DNA of 64,000 nucleotides, taken from NCBI GenBank assembly GCA_013396755.1, contig VWZF01000445.1, forward strand, positions 2,645,622 to 2,709,621. Direction: 5' to 3'. This document shows, piece by piece, positions 52,282-64,000 of the stretch. Each line of letters begins with the position of its first letter. The first letter of the stretch is position 1. The DNA comes from Sclerurus mexicanus. Taxonomy: Eukaryota; Chordata; Aves; Passeriformes; Furnariidae. The notes under the pieces are model-generated. The model was not told where the DNA came from. It saw only the letters and a list, made by a program, of their open reading frames with translations, and did no database searches. The translations under genes were made by a program, and so were the position numbers.

Positions 52282-52540
52282 ATGAGAATGTCAGTATGGA
52301 AATGGTGATTAAGTAAGACTTTTACCGGTCTGTTTTATCTGTGTTTTCTCACTGGAAAATTACAATTGAGGAAGTTTGTGGCTGAGTTACAAGTGGTGAA
52401 TTTCATACAAATTAACCTCCTTTATTTTTATGATTTTTTCAACCTGTTGTCATCTTATGACTAAAACTTAATCAGAAACATCAGAGGTACTAAAAGGTAT
52501 AGGTTGCCCACAAGTTCAGTGTGATATTTGTTAATATCTT

Positions 52541-52716
52541 TCAGTGTCACCCAGAACAGACTGTTCAGGGAGCTTATGGAGTCTCCATTCTTGGCGATAT
52601 TCAAATGCTGTCTGGTCACATCCCTGGAAAACCATCTCTAGGTGAAACTGATTGAACAGGGAGAGTTGGACCAGATGATCACCAAAGGTTCATTCCAACC
52701 TCAACTGTTCTGTTAT
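52541..52716 (+). mobile_element. CR1 LINE 3' end, plus strand
   Basis: Landmarks in plus orientation are GGAGCTTATGGAGTCTCC, CATTCTTGGCGATATTCAAA, GCTGTCTGGTCACATCCCTG, GAGTTGGACCAGATGATCAC and TTCATTCCAACCTCAACTG, ending in TTCTGTTATT. This is the 3' UTR of CR1, about 175 bp long, 5'-truncated as is usual. It is moderately diverged and has no coding capacity. Confidence 0.95.
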
Positions 52717-55700
52717 TTTTTAAAGGTAGACTAGAATCAGTGGAAGTAAAAAATGCCCCACTCAGATCCACCTCCTCCCCATCCATAAATTTCTGTCTAT
52801 GCAAGGAGCTATCAAATAAGAAAAAATAATAAAAGGATGTTCAAAATTTAGTCTGTTTTGGGAAAGAAGAAATAATTCACCATGCTCTAATTTAGGAGAA
52901 TGGCTATGCTTACTGATATCCTACTGTGATACACCACTCGTACATCGATGTGACTCCACTGAAAGGAGTGGAATTGTAACAGCGAAAAACTGATACAATA
53001 CACTGATAGGGCCCATATGTTCATAACAGAAAATTTAAACATAGCTTATACTTGTAATAATTGATTGTTACTCAGAACAAATATCACATTGAAAACACTG
53101 TGGAAGGAACAAGATCTCCTGGCTTTAAATTACTGGACTTTCTCTGTAAATATTAAACTCTATCATCTTCTTTTTCTTTATTTCCCCATTTATTACTTTT
53201 TTAGTTGCATTTGTCATTTTTCCAGTACTGTTTTTAAGGGAAGTCTTATCCTTAAAATTCCTACGGTACCTAGAGCATCTCTGAAGGATTTGTTGCTTTA
53301 CATGGATCTGCAGATAATTGAGAATATTTTTTTTCTTTTTATTGTGGATGTATATTCTGCAATGCTAAGTTTCATCTGTCCAGAGTAGAGTTACTTTCCT
53401 ATAGTAGATGAGTAAATGTGTCATATTATTTCACAGCTGTAATACTCAACATTTCCATGAGATACACTAGGTGGAAAGGATATGATTTTAAATGCAAATG
53501 TCTAAAAGCAGAAATAAATTCTTAAGGGTATTGCCACTTTTACAGAAAAGTTGCAAATTGTATTTAAAAGTTTTAGTTGCTCCAAGGCAAGCTCCAGTGT
53601 TTATGAATAACAGAATATTTTCTCCTACTTAAAGTGAAATAACAGTTACAAGGAAACATGACACCTGTTTTTTCTCTCTGAGTACTGGCATTTTGCCTAT
53701 CCTTTCCACCTGCATTTCCATAGCCCATAGGCTCTTAATCATTCTGTTTAACATAGCTTCCTAGAAAAGCCGGCTTTTATTCTTATGACTTCCTTCTTGA
53801 AAATTACATATTGTCCTCTCATTATTTTTCATTTTACTCAAAGAACATATTCACATATAACAATAAAAACGTCAAATTAATTAATTTTTAATCTTCTGAA
53901 AATTAATGACCCTTCATTCTCTAGAACATCTGTCTCTATGAATGAGCAAATTATATTTCATGTAGGCTATTACAGGACACTTTATTTCTGTTGATGCAAC
54001 CAGCCAGCATAGCTTTTCAGCAAAGTGAGAACTTTTCTTTTAAACTCGAAGACACAGCATGTGTCTGCTAAAGGAGTCTGAGAAATGGCTATCAAGTACT
54101 AAATCCAAGGGTCTGTGATCCGTGGAAAGCTTGTAAACTATGCGATAAATTGGGTCTTACATGTGAAATAAAAGGTGAAGGAAACTGATATACTGTACAG
54201 CAGCTTTATAGTGTCCTATAAAAAATTTGATGAAATGTGAATTTATGGTCGACTTTTTTATTTATTTTGATATATTACTTTAGTTTTGACAGGAATCCCC
54301 AAAATTGTGTAACATTGATATTTTATATTATTTTTTTTCTCAAAGAAATAGGGGCATGCAATGGATGCAACAAGAAAAATAATGCTCTTGATATTAAAGC
54401 CTTACCCTTTTTCCATTTTATTATAATGTAATCTAAAATATTTAAAAGTGTTTAAAGAGGTTTGTCTTTCACCATATCAAAATTAATGCTGAAACAGCAA
54501 ATTTATCCATTGTAGCAACAGGCACACAGCAATTACCTACAAGCATAAGCCACGTACCTTTCAGTAATCAGTGACAGACTTTGCTGAATCCAGATAATGA
54601 TGTGCAGATAGTTAATGAACACCTCTCCTGAGGGGTTTTATTCTAACAACAAGCTCTTAAAGAAGATGATGATGCTGATCTTTTGGAGCTGCTGTTACAG
54701 ATTGGTAAGAAAGTTCACTGTTTGTTCAGTTTCAATCACTAAAGTTCTAAATAGCAGGGTTTCTCTCTGCCATTAGAGGGGAGTTAAGGCAGGAGCAGGC
54801 TCTGCCCTCTTTGCACCTGTAGTGTGTGGCAGTCTTTGGGGTCTAGTGGCTTCTGGGACCTGGGCTCCTGTGTTTTGCTGAGTGTGGGAAAGCTTTCCGG
54901 AAGGCAGGATTAGCTGTAGACTGCTCCAGGACCATAGAGTAAATATATACAAAATACATTTTATGTAAAAAATACCCAGCCAACATATATTCAAATATCT
55001 GTTGGAAAGTCATCTTGCAGATTTCTTATATCTTCTGCAGCTGAAATAAACTGATGGGAAAAAAACCCAAATGAAAGCATGTATCAAAAGAAAGAGAAAA
55101 AGTCATTATCTTTATTATTGAGGTGTTACAAAGTACTCAAAACCTTTACTTTGCCTTTTGCTTCTGCATGTGTGTGTATGGTTTGTTCATACAGAGGAAG
55201 ACTAAAATGCTTTGAACCTTCACAGGAGGAAGACTGAAGTTGAGTCAGTTACCTCAATCCACTTCTACAGGAGTCATTTTAGTGGAGCGCAGCCTGTCCT
55301 CAGATGTCCATTGTTTTGCATAATACAAGGTATGGCTGACCCTGAGGTATCAGGTCTTTGAAACTCAGCTCTACCAAATAAATTTTCAGTAATAGGAAGT
55401 TTGGGGAAAAACAAAGTTATTGCTCCTCTCTTCTGTTATTTGGAACAATTTTCACATGGCACGCCGTAAATAATTTAGCTCAACAGGGTTTTTACAGAAT
55501 TTTCTATTTAGAAAATAACTCAAAATTGCTCCAGAGGAGGAGGTTGCATCCATTTTTTATCTACTGGATAATGCTTTAATGGGCATGGGAGATAGGTTTC
55601 ACTGTCTCATTTACCTGAAGGAGTCTGAGCTTACTTTTTTCATCTGACATTTTCAGCCATCACAGCACTCAATTCTTTTGTCTATGTGTAACAGCTGTAA

Positions 55701-58700
55701 AATTGCATACAATTTTAGCAGATCTATTTGACCCTGCCTATATAATTTGTCTAATTAAGCCATAATCTAAAATAATTCATAATTGTAAACAAACAGGAGT
55801 GTAGATGTCCAGTGTGGGAAAAACACAAAAAGAGAAACCTGATAAATAAAATATTTTCTGAACACCTAATTTTCCCATAGAAGTCTGCAGGTCTTACAGA
55901 CTTTGATAATCAGATCACAGAACTGCAGGGTGAAGACATCTAAATTGCAGCGTGCAGCTGTGTACTTCATTCATTATCTATTCCAGATCTGAGAGGGAGG
56001 TGAGAATCCCCAAAATACCAAGGACTGTAATCATCACAATCATTATTAAGTGTTACTCACCAGCTATACACAGACACACACACATTTCTTCACTTTTGGC
56101 ATCTGGTAAAGCCCTAATTTATGTCATGTTGATTTGGGAATTGGAGAGAAGACTTACAAGGAAAAAATGGAATCATTTCAGTTTTCTTAAATATGGGACA
56201 TTTTGATTTACCGTAAGAGGAAAACCAGACTTAATAGTTACGGGCTTAATTTTATGCAGTGAAAAAATTACTGGATGTTTTATCATACAGAAAGTATGAG
56301 ATAAATTGCACATTTATTCAATTTTTTTTTCGTTTTTTTTTTTTTAATATTAAAATGCACATGCTTCAACTTCAGAGGGAAAATCTCAGTGAAACATTGT
56401 TAACTGCAGGGAAATTATTTTAAAAATATTGTAAAATTGCTCCAAAGAGGAAAGTTATGAGGTCTGTACACAACAGGTACAAGATAACTATGGGAGGAAG
56501 TTAGTGTGCATTTGTTACAGAGTAAAAAGCAAATTCAATTTTTAAGACAACTTAAAGTTAAGCAACTCCAGATTTTATTTTAACATATTGAAACAGGAAA
56601 GCAAGCATCTACTGATGTACATACATTCATGTATTTCTGTGTGGATCATTAGAAGGATGCAATAAAAAATAAAATCTTGCACAGGAAAAATGAGATTGAG
56701 AAAGATTTAACTGCCCTCAGCTTCTTGATAAACATAGCGGCATAATCTGTATTTATCTGGTGGAGTGAATAAACTAAAAACAATGCATAATTGGCACATA
56801 AAGAAATTCAAATCTCTTCTGTTTAATCCCCTCAAACAAAATAAAACAGCAAGCACTTATGGAATAAACTTAGCTATTGCTTTTTGTTCAGAATTTCTAC
56901 TGTTCTGTGGAAAACAAGGCTGTTTCTCTCTATGACAGCAGGTCTTTCCAAGGACACCAAACATGGATGCTGAACCTAACCATCTGAACCAGTGGGTTTA
57001 TTTAGTGAAAAGGAGGTCTAATGCAAAATTATCCCTGGAGCACAACATGGATACTGTCAGCAATGCAGTCTATAGTAACAGACAAAAGTGAAACAGCTGC
57101 TAAGATTATGTTCAGCAGTCATGCATTTTAGGAAGTTTAGTAGGAATTTATGAATCTACACAGACAAAAATGATTCTGCTGTTTTAAACTACTCTAGCAT
57201 CCCATTTAAATAGTTGTGGAAACCAGTAAGATCCTGCATTATGCAGCTCAAATTGTTGGCTACTCAGGGATCTCTGTCTGATTTATCTTTGTTTCTTTTT
57301 TCTTTTTTTCTTGGAAATGTTGAGGGGTTTGCTTGTAAAATGGGGAACATAGAAGAGGAAATTCCATTGTCTAGTATTATGCTGCCTACCTCAATGAAAT
57401 ATACGTGCCTGAGCTGGAACTCCATCAATACAAAAAAATGAAATGGAATTACAGCCTGAGCCTCTTTGATAACACATTCAATGACTTTGGGATGCAGAAA
57501 CACAGTCTGGGGAATGTAACATATGATTTAGGTGTCCTCGGCAAGGTTTTACCAGGTCCATGGACTGAGCCAGCTCTCCTATGCTTATGCTACCGTTCAG
57601 TAATGTGTTGTGAGTAGGGAGAAAGCACTGTGGTGATGATGAGCGGGTTTAGTGTAGGAGAGTTAGATGGGAAGCTGATTCATGGAACTATGGTATTGAT
57701 CTATTTAGCATTTTTTATTATTATAACCTTTGGACATAGAAGTGCTGACTGCTCTAGAGAGCTAGGCTGTGCTAAATTCTGCTGTGGTTACTTCTCACCT
57801 TTGGATGACTTTCACCAGCCACTTGCTGTTCTCCAGTTCTATGAGTTATTTCTATTTTCTAGCCTCAGCTGCTCTGCTGCAGTTAGCTCCTCTCTGAGCA
57901 CCAGCAATCCTTGCTATGTTGTTCTCAGTGATCACTTGTATTCCTCAGAATAGATAATATTTTCATTTTGGCTTTCCATCACAACATTTTTCTCTGACTT
58001 GATGACTTATTTCATCATCTTAGAAAGCTGGGGAAACGTTTGTATTACAAAGAGAGCAGAAGGAACAGTCTGCTTCTCCTTTACTGAATGCTGACCATAA
58101 CACAGAATGATTTGAGAGTAGAAATATAGCCTTATCACTGCTAGAATTTACTTCAATCAGCAAGGAAAACACGAGTTCTAACCAAATTTATGGAGTCACT
58201 CTCTTCCAAAGAAAATCCAAGGCACTGAGAGGAAAGGAAGATAACAACCTCCATGAGAAGAGATCAGATATTTTCATTAAGGCATTTTGTTAGGTACCTA
58301 TAAATGTTGCTTGTTTTTAACAACTATTTGGTACATTCACAAGAAGATGCCTGCTCTGCTGACTGGAATTTTAGCATCATAATGGAATATCCTGGTCAAA
58401 ATGAGAGAGAACATCCTTCAATGTAAAGGACAGAATAACCAGTAGACTAATGGTGTTGGTGGTGGTCTTCCAAAATTCAAGTGACCTAAATTCTTCCTGA
58501 ACTGGAGTACTGACTTGAAAATAAGCCTCACGCACCCTAATGAGTGTCCTATTAGATGATTAGGTGTGACTACACAAGGGAGAGTAAAAACACCCACCTT
58601 TTCTCAATCTTATCGGAGTTCAGGGTGATATTAACCTTTACTGCAGAGTCTCAGTTATTTCCTGCTTACTACTACACTCCTTGCCAAAGACATTTGGCAA

Positions 58701-61700
58701 CTCCCTTGACAAGAAATATGTCTTTCTCTAACTTGATAATTTATGACTGTATTTACAATGAAGCATGTGCGATTTAGTGGTAGATCATCCTGTATATTCT
58801 TGAAAGCCCAACCACCTTTACAGTGACAGACATGCAAGGAATTTGCCATTGAAAATTGATTTTGCAGTGGTATGAGAGTTTATGTGTCAGAATATTTAAA
58901 GCTAGGTTTGTCACTTCAAACATAAAAGTGGAAAATAATTGAATATATTATATATAAGAAGGGAAACTGTTTCTGAAGCATATTCCAGTATCATTAAATC
59001 TATATATGCCTCTTTTCTATTTTAAGGCTGAATAAGCAATATTTGTTTTCCTTTTAAAAGACTTATTTTCTTGTTGCTTGTTCTTGGACTGTGGGACATT
59101 GCACAGTGAAACAACGTTCAAGTAATTTTCACTGTCCTCTTCCTTAAAGTTTCTTGAAACATGTTTCTATTTTGTACTCTAATCAGCACATTCCTTGCTT
59201 AAGACCTTATTATTCTTTCCCTATTTATAAGATTTAGAAGGTTTAATTTGAAACAGACTTTGTAGAGAGTCTACTGTAAAGTCTAAATGCCAGAGAAGAC
59301 TGATGTGAGGATGGGGTTACCAAGACTCAAAAGCCTGTTTTGTTAGGATTAGGAAAGCCAAAAAAAGACTGGGGTTTTGTGTTTGTTTGTTTGTTTGTTT
59401 GTTTGTTTGTTTGTTTGTTTGTTTGTTTTTACTGCTTTTTGGGGTTGGTTTTCTTTTTTTTTTGCTTTCACTGTTCAAACTACACAGAAACAAGAGTGGG
59501 ATTTAGCCCTTTAACCTTACAAAGATAATCAAGATAAAAAGCATTACAGAAAATATCTTTGCTAGCTACTGTTGAAATTCATCCTCTTTCTATGACTACA
59601 ATGACCAAAAATTCCTGTCCTACAGCCTCTCCCTTCCAGACCTACAAGCAATTTTGTATGGCAGAATCTGGATCTTCATTATTTACCTGGGATGGTTTTT
59701 TTTGAGGTATTACATTTTGTTGTCAGCAGGCTCATTCCTTAGCATCACACAGATCAATTCTTGTTGAAAGACAGCAGACTACCTCTCCAAAGTATAACAA
59801 AATAATTCAGGGATGATGCAGTGCCTTGTCATGACAGCACAGCACAAGTCATTTCTACCATTTGTCACCACTACAGGGCAGGCACCCCAGCAGCAGAAAT
59901 CACTGGTGTTCACATTTATTTTGGTAGTAGGTATCACCTTTGGCCATGCAGCAGAATTTAAAACTATCATTAAAAAAACATTAGAACCCCAAATGGGACA
60001 TTGTGAACCTATGCTTCATTCAGAATAGTTTTCTTGAGCTCTCACAAAGATGAGAGCTCCAATATCAGTAATGTAAATAAACTGCTGTGTCATGCCATCA
60101 ACATTTTTATTGTAGGCTTCTTCAACCCAGTACTTCTTTCAGCCTGTCTGTGAGCACAAAGTGAAATACTTTTTAGATCACTGAGAGCCTGGGGAGACTG
60201 TGTAAAGTTGCACCAGAGATGCTTCTTTATGTGGATCAATATTATTAGTCCTATGTTATTCATTTGACATAAGGCACTTCATTTTGAACCTCAGTGGTTC
60301 CTTTGAGCACTCATACCTGGGAAATCCATGAGCCAGTCTTTCCCCGCTTTAAAATGTCTAGGCCACTTTTTATTAGAGCTGCACAGTGAATTATACAGCA
60401 GATTTTGTATGTGTGAATACTTTATAACACACTTCAATTACATACACACTTTTAACTAAAAATAGCCAACTTAAAACGGGCTAAACCTGTTTTAATGGAT
60501 AGCCAGTAAGATAAGTTATTGACAACACAAACTGCTGTGGGACATGTATTATGTATTATACAGGAAAGAAATAATTTTGTTCTCTCACAGTCTGAAACCT
60601 TTCGTTTCCTGACCAAACATAGGCCTTAGTCTCTTTTGCAGCCAACTTCCTCTGAGTGGCTCAGTATCCACCAGAGGAAAAGAAAAAAAGGTCTTTCTTG
60701 ATTGAAAAGCTAAGATTTATGTGCGTGCATCAGGTGTATCAAACAGACAAAGCTATTAAACAAGATGACATATGTTTCTTGCTCAAAGCACGGAGAGCAG
60801 CATCACCCAAAGAAGCTGTTCCAGCATACTTGCTCAGCAAAGTCTAACTCCTTTCTTATGATAGTGTGTTGACAGGACTGTAGTAAGGAACCTTAAATTT
60901 GAATAACATTTAAAGCCAGGTAAAGGCACTACCCATATCACCTTAAGGAATTGATACAATTTCTCTGTCAGTCAGTGTACTTGCTTGAAAAGTGAGAGTT
61001 CTGCAGAGCCTTCTTATAAACCAAATATTTTAGTTTTCCCAGAAAAGTAAAATATCCAGTTACAGGCCATGAAGGTATATTTCTCTGGGGAAGGTGTATC
61101 TGCATGGAAACTGCAGCCTGTCAGCTGTGAACCCAGACTCATGAACTTTAGGTTCAAATCCAAAATCAAAGGTCGTGTAAGGATTTTGGCTGGGGAGTAT
61201 CTACTCATTTAATTCTAGGAGGGCCCTGGAGACACAACCACTACCAGGATACAAGATTAACCAGACTCTTGTGCTTACCAGCATTATATACAACATCAGA
61301 GCAGATATATCTGATGGAAGGAGGCCATGCCTCCATAGGACCAATTCCTATAGATGACAAACAAGTCTACAGCTCTTACTGACATGCAACCTCATTTGTC
61401 CCATACTTAACATAATCCTGCAGTGCAGCAAAGCAGTTTATTATGAAAGGCAGATTTCCTATTCCTTCCTCAAGGAAGGACTTCTCTACATGTACTGTAC
61501 TTCAAAGAGACTGTAAGGAATGTATCTCCCATTCCTCTCTGGTCTTCAGGATGTTTACTCCCTCCTGTGTATGCTCCCACTGACCCCACTGAATGAGAAC
61601 CTTCACCAGAATGGGATGATGAGGGTAGCAAAAGATTTCATGAGATTCTTTTGGAGGAATCTTGGGATACTTGTTCATATGGCTCCTGAAAATGACACAG

Positions 61701-62500
61701 CATTTTCTAGATTTGGAAAAACTGTCCCTAACTTTCTTGGAAAATTCTGTCTTTTTATCTGTTCTCTGTGTAGGATTTGATTAAATTCTTGTGTGTTTTC
61801 ATCTATAAATATTTCCTCTTACTTTTGATTTCTGTCCAAAATATCTGCAAATCTTTATGTCTCCTTAGTCAGAAACAGCACAGGAAAATACTGAGAGAGA
61901 GAAAGGGATTAGAAGCAGAAATGAAGAAAATATTATTTCATCTCATTGAAGGTGGTAATATATAAAACACTAGAGAAACAAGTCTTGTTATCTGGAAGTT
62001 TGAAAAAGTTCTGTTAAGTCACCTTTTTCAGGAGAAAAGCAAGTGTTTTCTTGCTTGCTATTTTCTGGTAGTGCTAAATTCCGTGAGAGAAATAAAAAGA
62101 GGGAAGGTATTTACAATTCTGATGAAGGAGTAGGTGTTTAAAATGTTATGTGTGATTGCAAGCATGATTTGGTCTAGGCAGCTAGTGTCTGCTGTCTAGT
62201 ACACTGTGCAAGGAAATGGTAGAGCACTGCTCGACAACTGCTGCAGGGCTCAGATCTGCTCCTGGCTGGCACTGATTAACCTCTCTGATGTGCTGTGGGT
62301 GCTCTGCCTCAGGAGAGATCAGTTGTCCTACTTGAAGAATGCAATTAATATTTCTATCCTATTTAGCAAGGAGGGAAGGAAAAAAAGGATGAAAATAAAA
62401 ATGTATTTATTTTCAGCTTTTTCAGGAAAGAAAAAAAGGGAGGAAGGGTTCCACTGTGAGTAGAATGTATATACATGCAGCAGGTTTACTGAGGGACCTC
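52717..62500. other. AT-rich non-coding stretch, nearly 10 kb
   Basis: No gene or RNA was recognised. A GC-richer patch near 54770-54930 is unassigned. Simple tracts include poly-T near 56325-56345 and the (GTTT)n array at 59375-59430. Open frames are under 110 codons without recognisable domains. Confidence 0.6.
59375..59430. repeat. (GTTT)n microsatellite
   Basis: About 13 uninterrupted GTTT units. The repeated Phe-Val-Cys-Leu seen in translation is an artefact. It is likely polymorphic in length. Confidence 0.97.
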
Positions 62501-62578
62501 AAAGGGGATTTATAGGGTGGACTCAATGATCTCAGAGGTCTTATCTAACCTAGTTGATTCTGTGATCTGTGATCTGTT
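62501..62578 (+). mobile_element. CR1 LINE 3' terminus, plus strand
   Basis: The sequence TAGGGTGGACTCAATGATCT, then CAGAGGTCTTATCTAACC, ends in GATTCTGTGATCTGTGATC. The tail carries the short octamer-like repeats of the CR1 3' terminus (ATTCTGTG type). Only the last 80 bp or so of the element is present, so it is a heavily 5'-truncated insertion. Confidence 0.9.
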
Positions 62579-64000
62579 AGATCAGGTTCTTCTAATGTAA
62601 TTGAAAGAGAGGCTTGCACTCTTTCCTGTTATGGTGCTTGTGGCACTCATAGCACTGCAGCAATAGCAAGAAACACAGGAAGTGCATGCAGCTTCCAGTC
62701 TCAGCCTCTGCTAAATGAATTCATTTATCTGAGGCCAGAATATTGACTGTCTGTTGTGTTCATATTATCTATGATAAAGATTCTGAATACTCATTAAAAC
62801 TGTTTTAGGGACAGAGCTTCTAATTTGATGTAAAATCCACAAGCAAGACATTATTTTAAAATGTTTGTAATATTTTCACTTTACCTTTGTTTGTGCTATA
62901 TTTTGTGGTTGTCTTCAAGAGGTGGGAAGTGGACTCTTATGGAGAAGACCAAAAAAGATCACTTTTTCTTTCCTGTTTGTCACTATTCCAACTGAATTTG
63001 AACCCAAGAATATTCTGCATTTTTTAAACAAATAAAAATAATTTGCATTAAAATAATCAATGTAAATTGGCACATAAATTTCAATATATATGTAAATCAT
63101 TTGGAAAACTTGTTTCTCTTCCATGGATAGAGATATGCCTCTTATATTTACCATAACATTGATAAGTACTTGCAAGTGAGGTCTCACTACAGAAGCTGTG
63201 GAATTCAATGAGGCATTAAAAAATATTAATTGTCCTTTTTTTTCATCTCAAATTCACTTCTCTTTCTCCTTGCTCAGATGAGGGCTTGCTATTTTTTGCT
63301 GAAAGCTCTAAGAAAAAACTCACACAGATAGCTCAGGTTTCTTTATTGACATCTACAATCTGTGAAAACAATGTTGCCTAACTTCTGGAGCCAGCTGAAA
63401 GTATGTGTGATACTACTATAAAAACATATATTTATCAGGAGTTTCCCATCAGCTTTCACCTGAGGTAGTCATGGGAATAAAAGTTAGAAAATAAGTTAGA
63501 AAATACATACACTCAAAATGGTGGGCTCGAGGAACTCACATAAATAACAATTTTTAATGTTGCTTCATGGGTCAAATCCAACCACAGCTGCAAAAGTAGC
63601 CATCTTAGAGAGAACACTTTACAGTTCATCTAAAAAAGAAAAAAACATTTACACCTGGTTTTTATTAGTGTTTGTTTCATCCAATGCTCTAGTACTGTTG
63701 ACATAAATGTCAGATAAAGATTTTAACTAAAGTTTATATTAATCAGATATGCATTTATTTCAGGGACACGATTTTTTTTAAATGTCTACTTTGCATACAG
63801 TTTTTATGAGTTGCTAGTGTAATTTTTTTTGTTGTTCATTTCTGTTTTAATTTAAGTAATATTGTTAAATCAATTAAACTGATAGTTTCTGTGACTTGAT
63901 TGGTGTCACCGGACACACATTAGGGACACACTTAAACCTGTTTGTCTCATCAAGAATTAGGGAAATATGCTTGGAAAATGCTTGGAATTCAATGTCTTTT
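62579..64000. other. AT-rich non-coding DNA to window end
   Basis: No gene or repeat family was recognised. A 12-bp unit (AAGTTAGAAAAT) is duplicated at 63481-63505. The minus-strand frame at 62915-63208 has no recognisable domain. Confidence 0.6.

Larger units (their letters stand above)
50012..52540. other. AT-rich non-coding DNA
   Basis: No gene is seen. Simple tracts are (GT)n near 50564-50585, an A-rich tract near 50819-50852 and another near 52241-52281. No repeat family was recognised. Confidence 0.6.

Noticed and set aside
60472..60494. Imperfect palindrome AAAACGGG...CCTGTTTT
   Set aside because: Short and mismatched, with no gene context; not distinguishable from chance.
61151..61161. 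GGTTCAAATCC, like a tRNA B box
   Set aside because: No A box, acceptor stem or cloverleaf can be formed with the surrounding bases, so it is not a tRNA or tRNA-derived SINE.
1..64000. CRISPR arrays, insertion sequences, operons or phage-like genes
   Set aside because: Composition, repeat content and lack of long open frames are those of vertebrate non-coding DNA; no spaced direct-repeat array of CRISPR type is present.

Overview
The window looks like an AT-rich, gene-poor stretch of a bird (neognath-type) nuclear genome, either intergenic or a very long intron. The organism call rests on its repeats. There are seven CR1 LINE fragments with CR1 ORF2 and 3'-end sequence. There is also a long terminal repeat of the common avian ERVL-like type, and a second LTR flanked by a perfect 5-bp target-site duplication. 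I found no SINEs of mammalian type, no bacterial operon structure, no tRNA or rRNA and no CRISPR array.

Layout. 1-14 kb: unique AT-rich DNA with small tandem repeats (about 1.8 kb, 5.0 kb, 6.5 kb) and a candidate conserved non-coding stretch near 12.2-12.7 kb. 14.0-14.6 kb: solo LTR on the minus strand with target-site duplication. 22.5-23.1 kb: old ERVL-like solo LTR on the plus strand. 24.8-25.0 kb: plus-strand CR1 in which reverse-transcriptase sequence is joined directly to 3'-UTR sequence. 26.4-26.8 kb: minus-strand CR1 3' end. 30.9-32.0 kb: GC-richer block with a degenerate period of about 140 bp that I cannot classify. 35.2-36.2 kb: minus-strand composite CR1 in which 3' end and endonuclease sequence are joined. 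46.0-46.2 kb: old CR1 3' piece. 47.4-48.4 kb: unclassified GC-richer block with an AT microsatellite. 48.95-49.25 kb: plus-strand CR1 ORF2 piece still in open frame. It ends abruptly at a second unclassified block (49.26-50.0 kb) that may be an LTR. 52.5-52.7 kb and 62.5-62.6 kb: plus-strand CR1 3' ends. Much of the remainder is plain AT-rich sequence.

No host protein-coding exon could be supported. Open frames in the window are mostly under 125 codons, lack recognisable domains, and are as expected by chance in AT-rich DNA. The exception is the CR1 ORF2 piece at 48.9-49.3 kb. All repeat identifications come from recalled family consensus patterns and visible landmarks, not from a database search. 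The functional picture is therefore of mobile-element remains accumulating in non-coding DNA, not of cooperating genes. I did not find a convincing new biological system; the least explained structures are the blocks at 30.9-32.0 kb and 49.26-50.0 kb.
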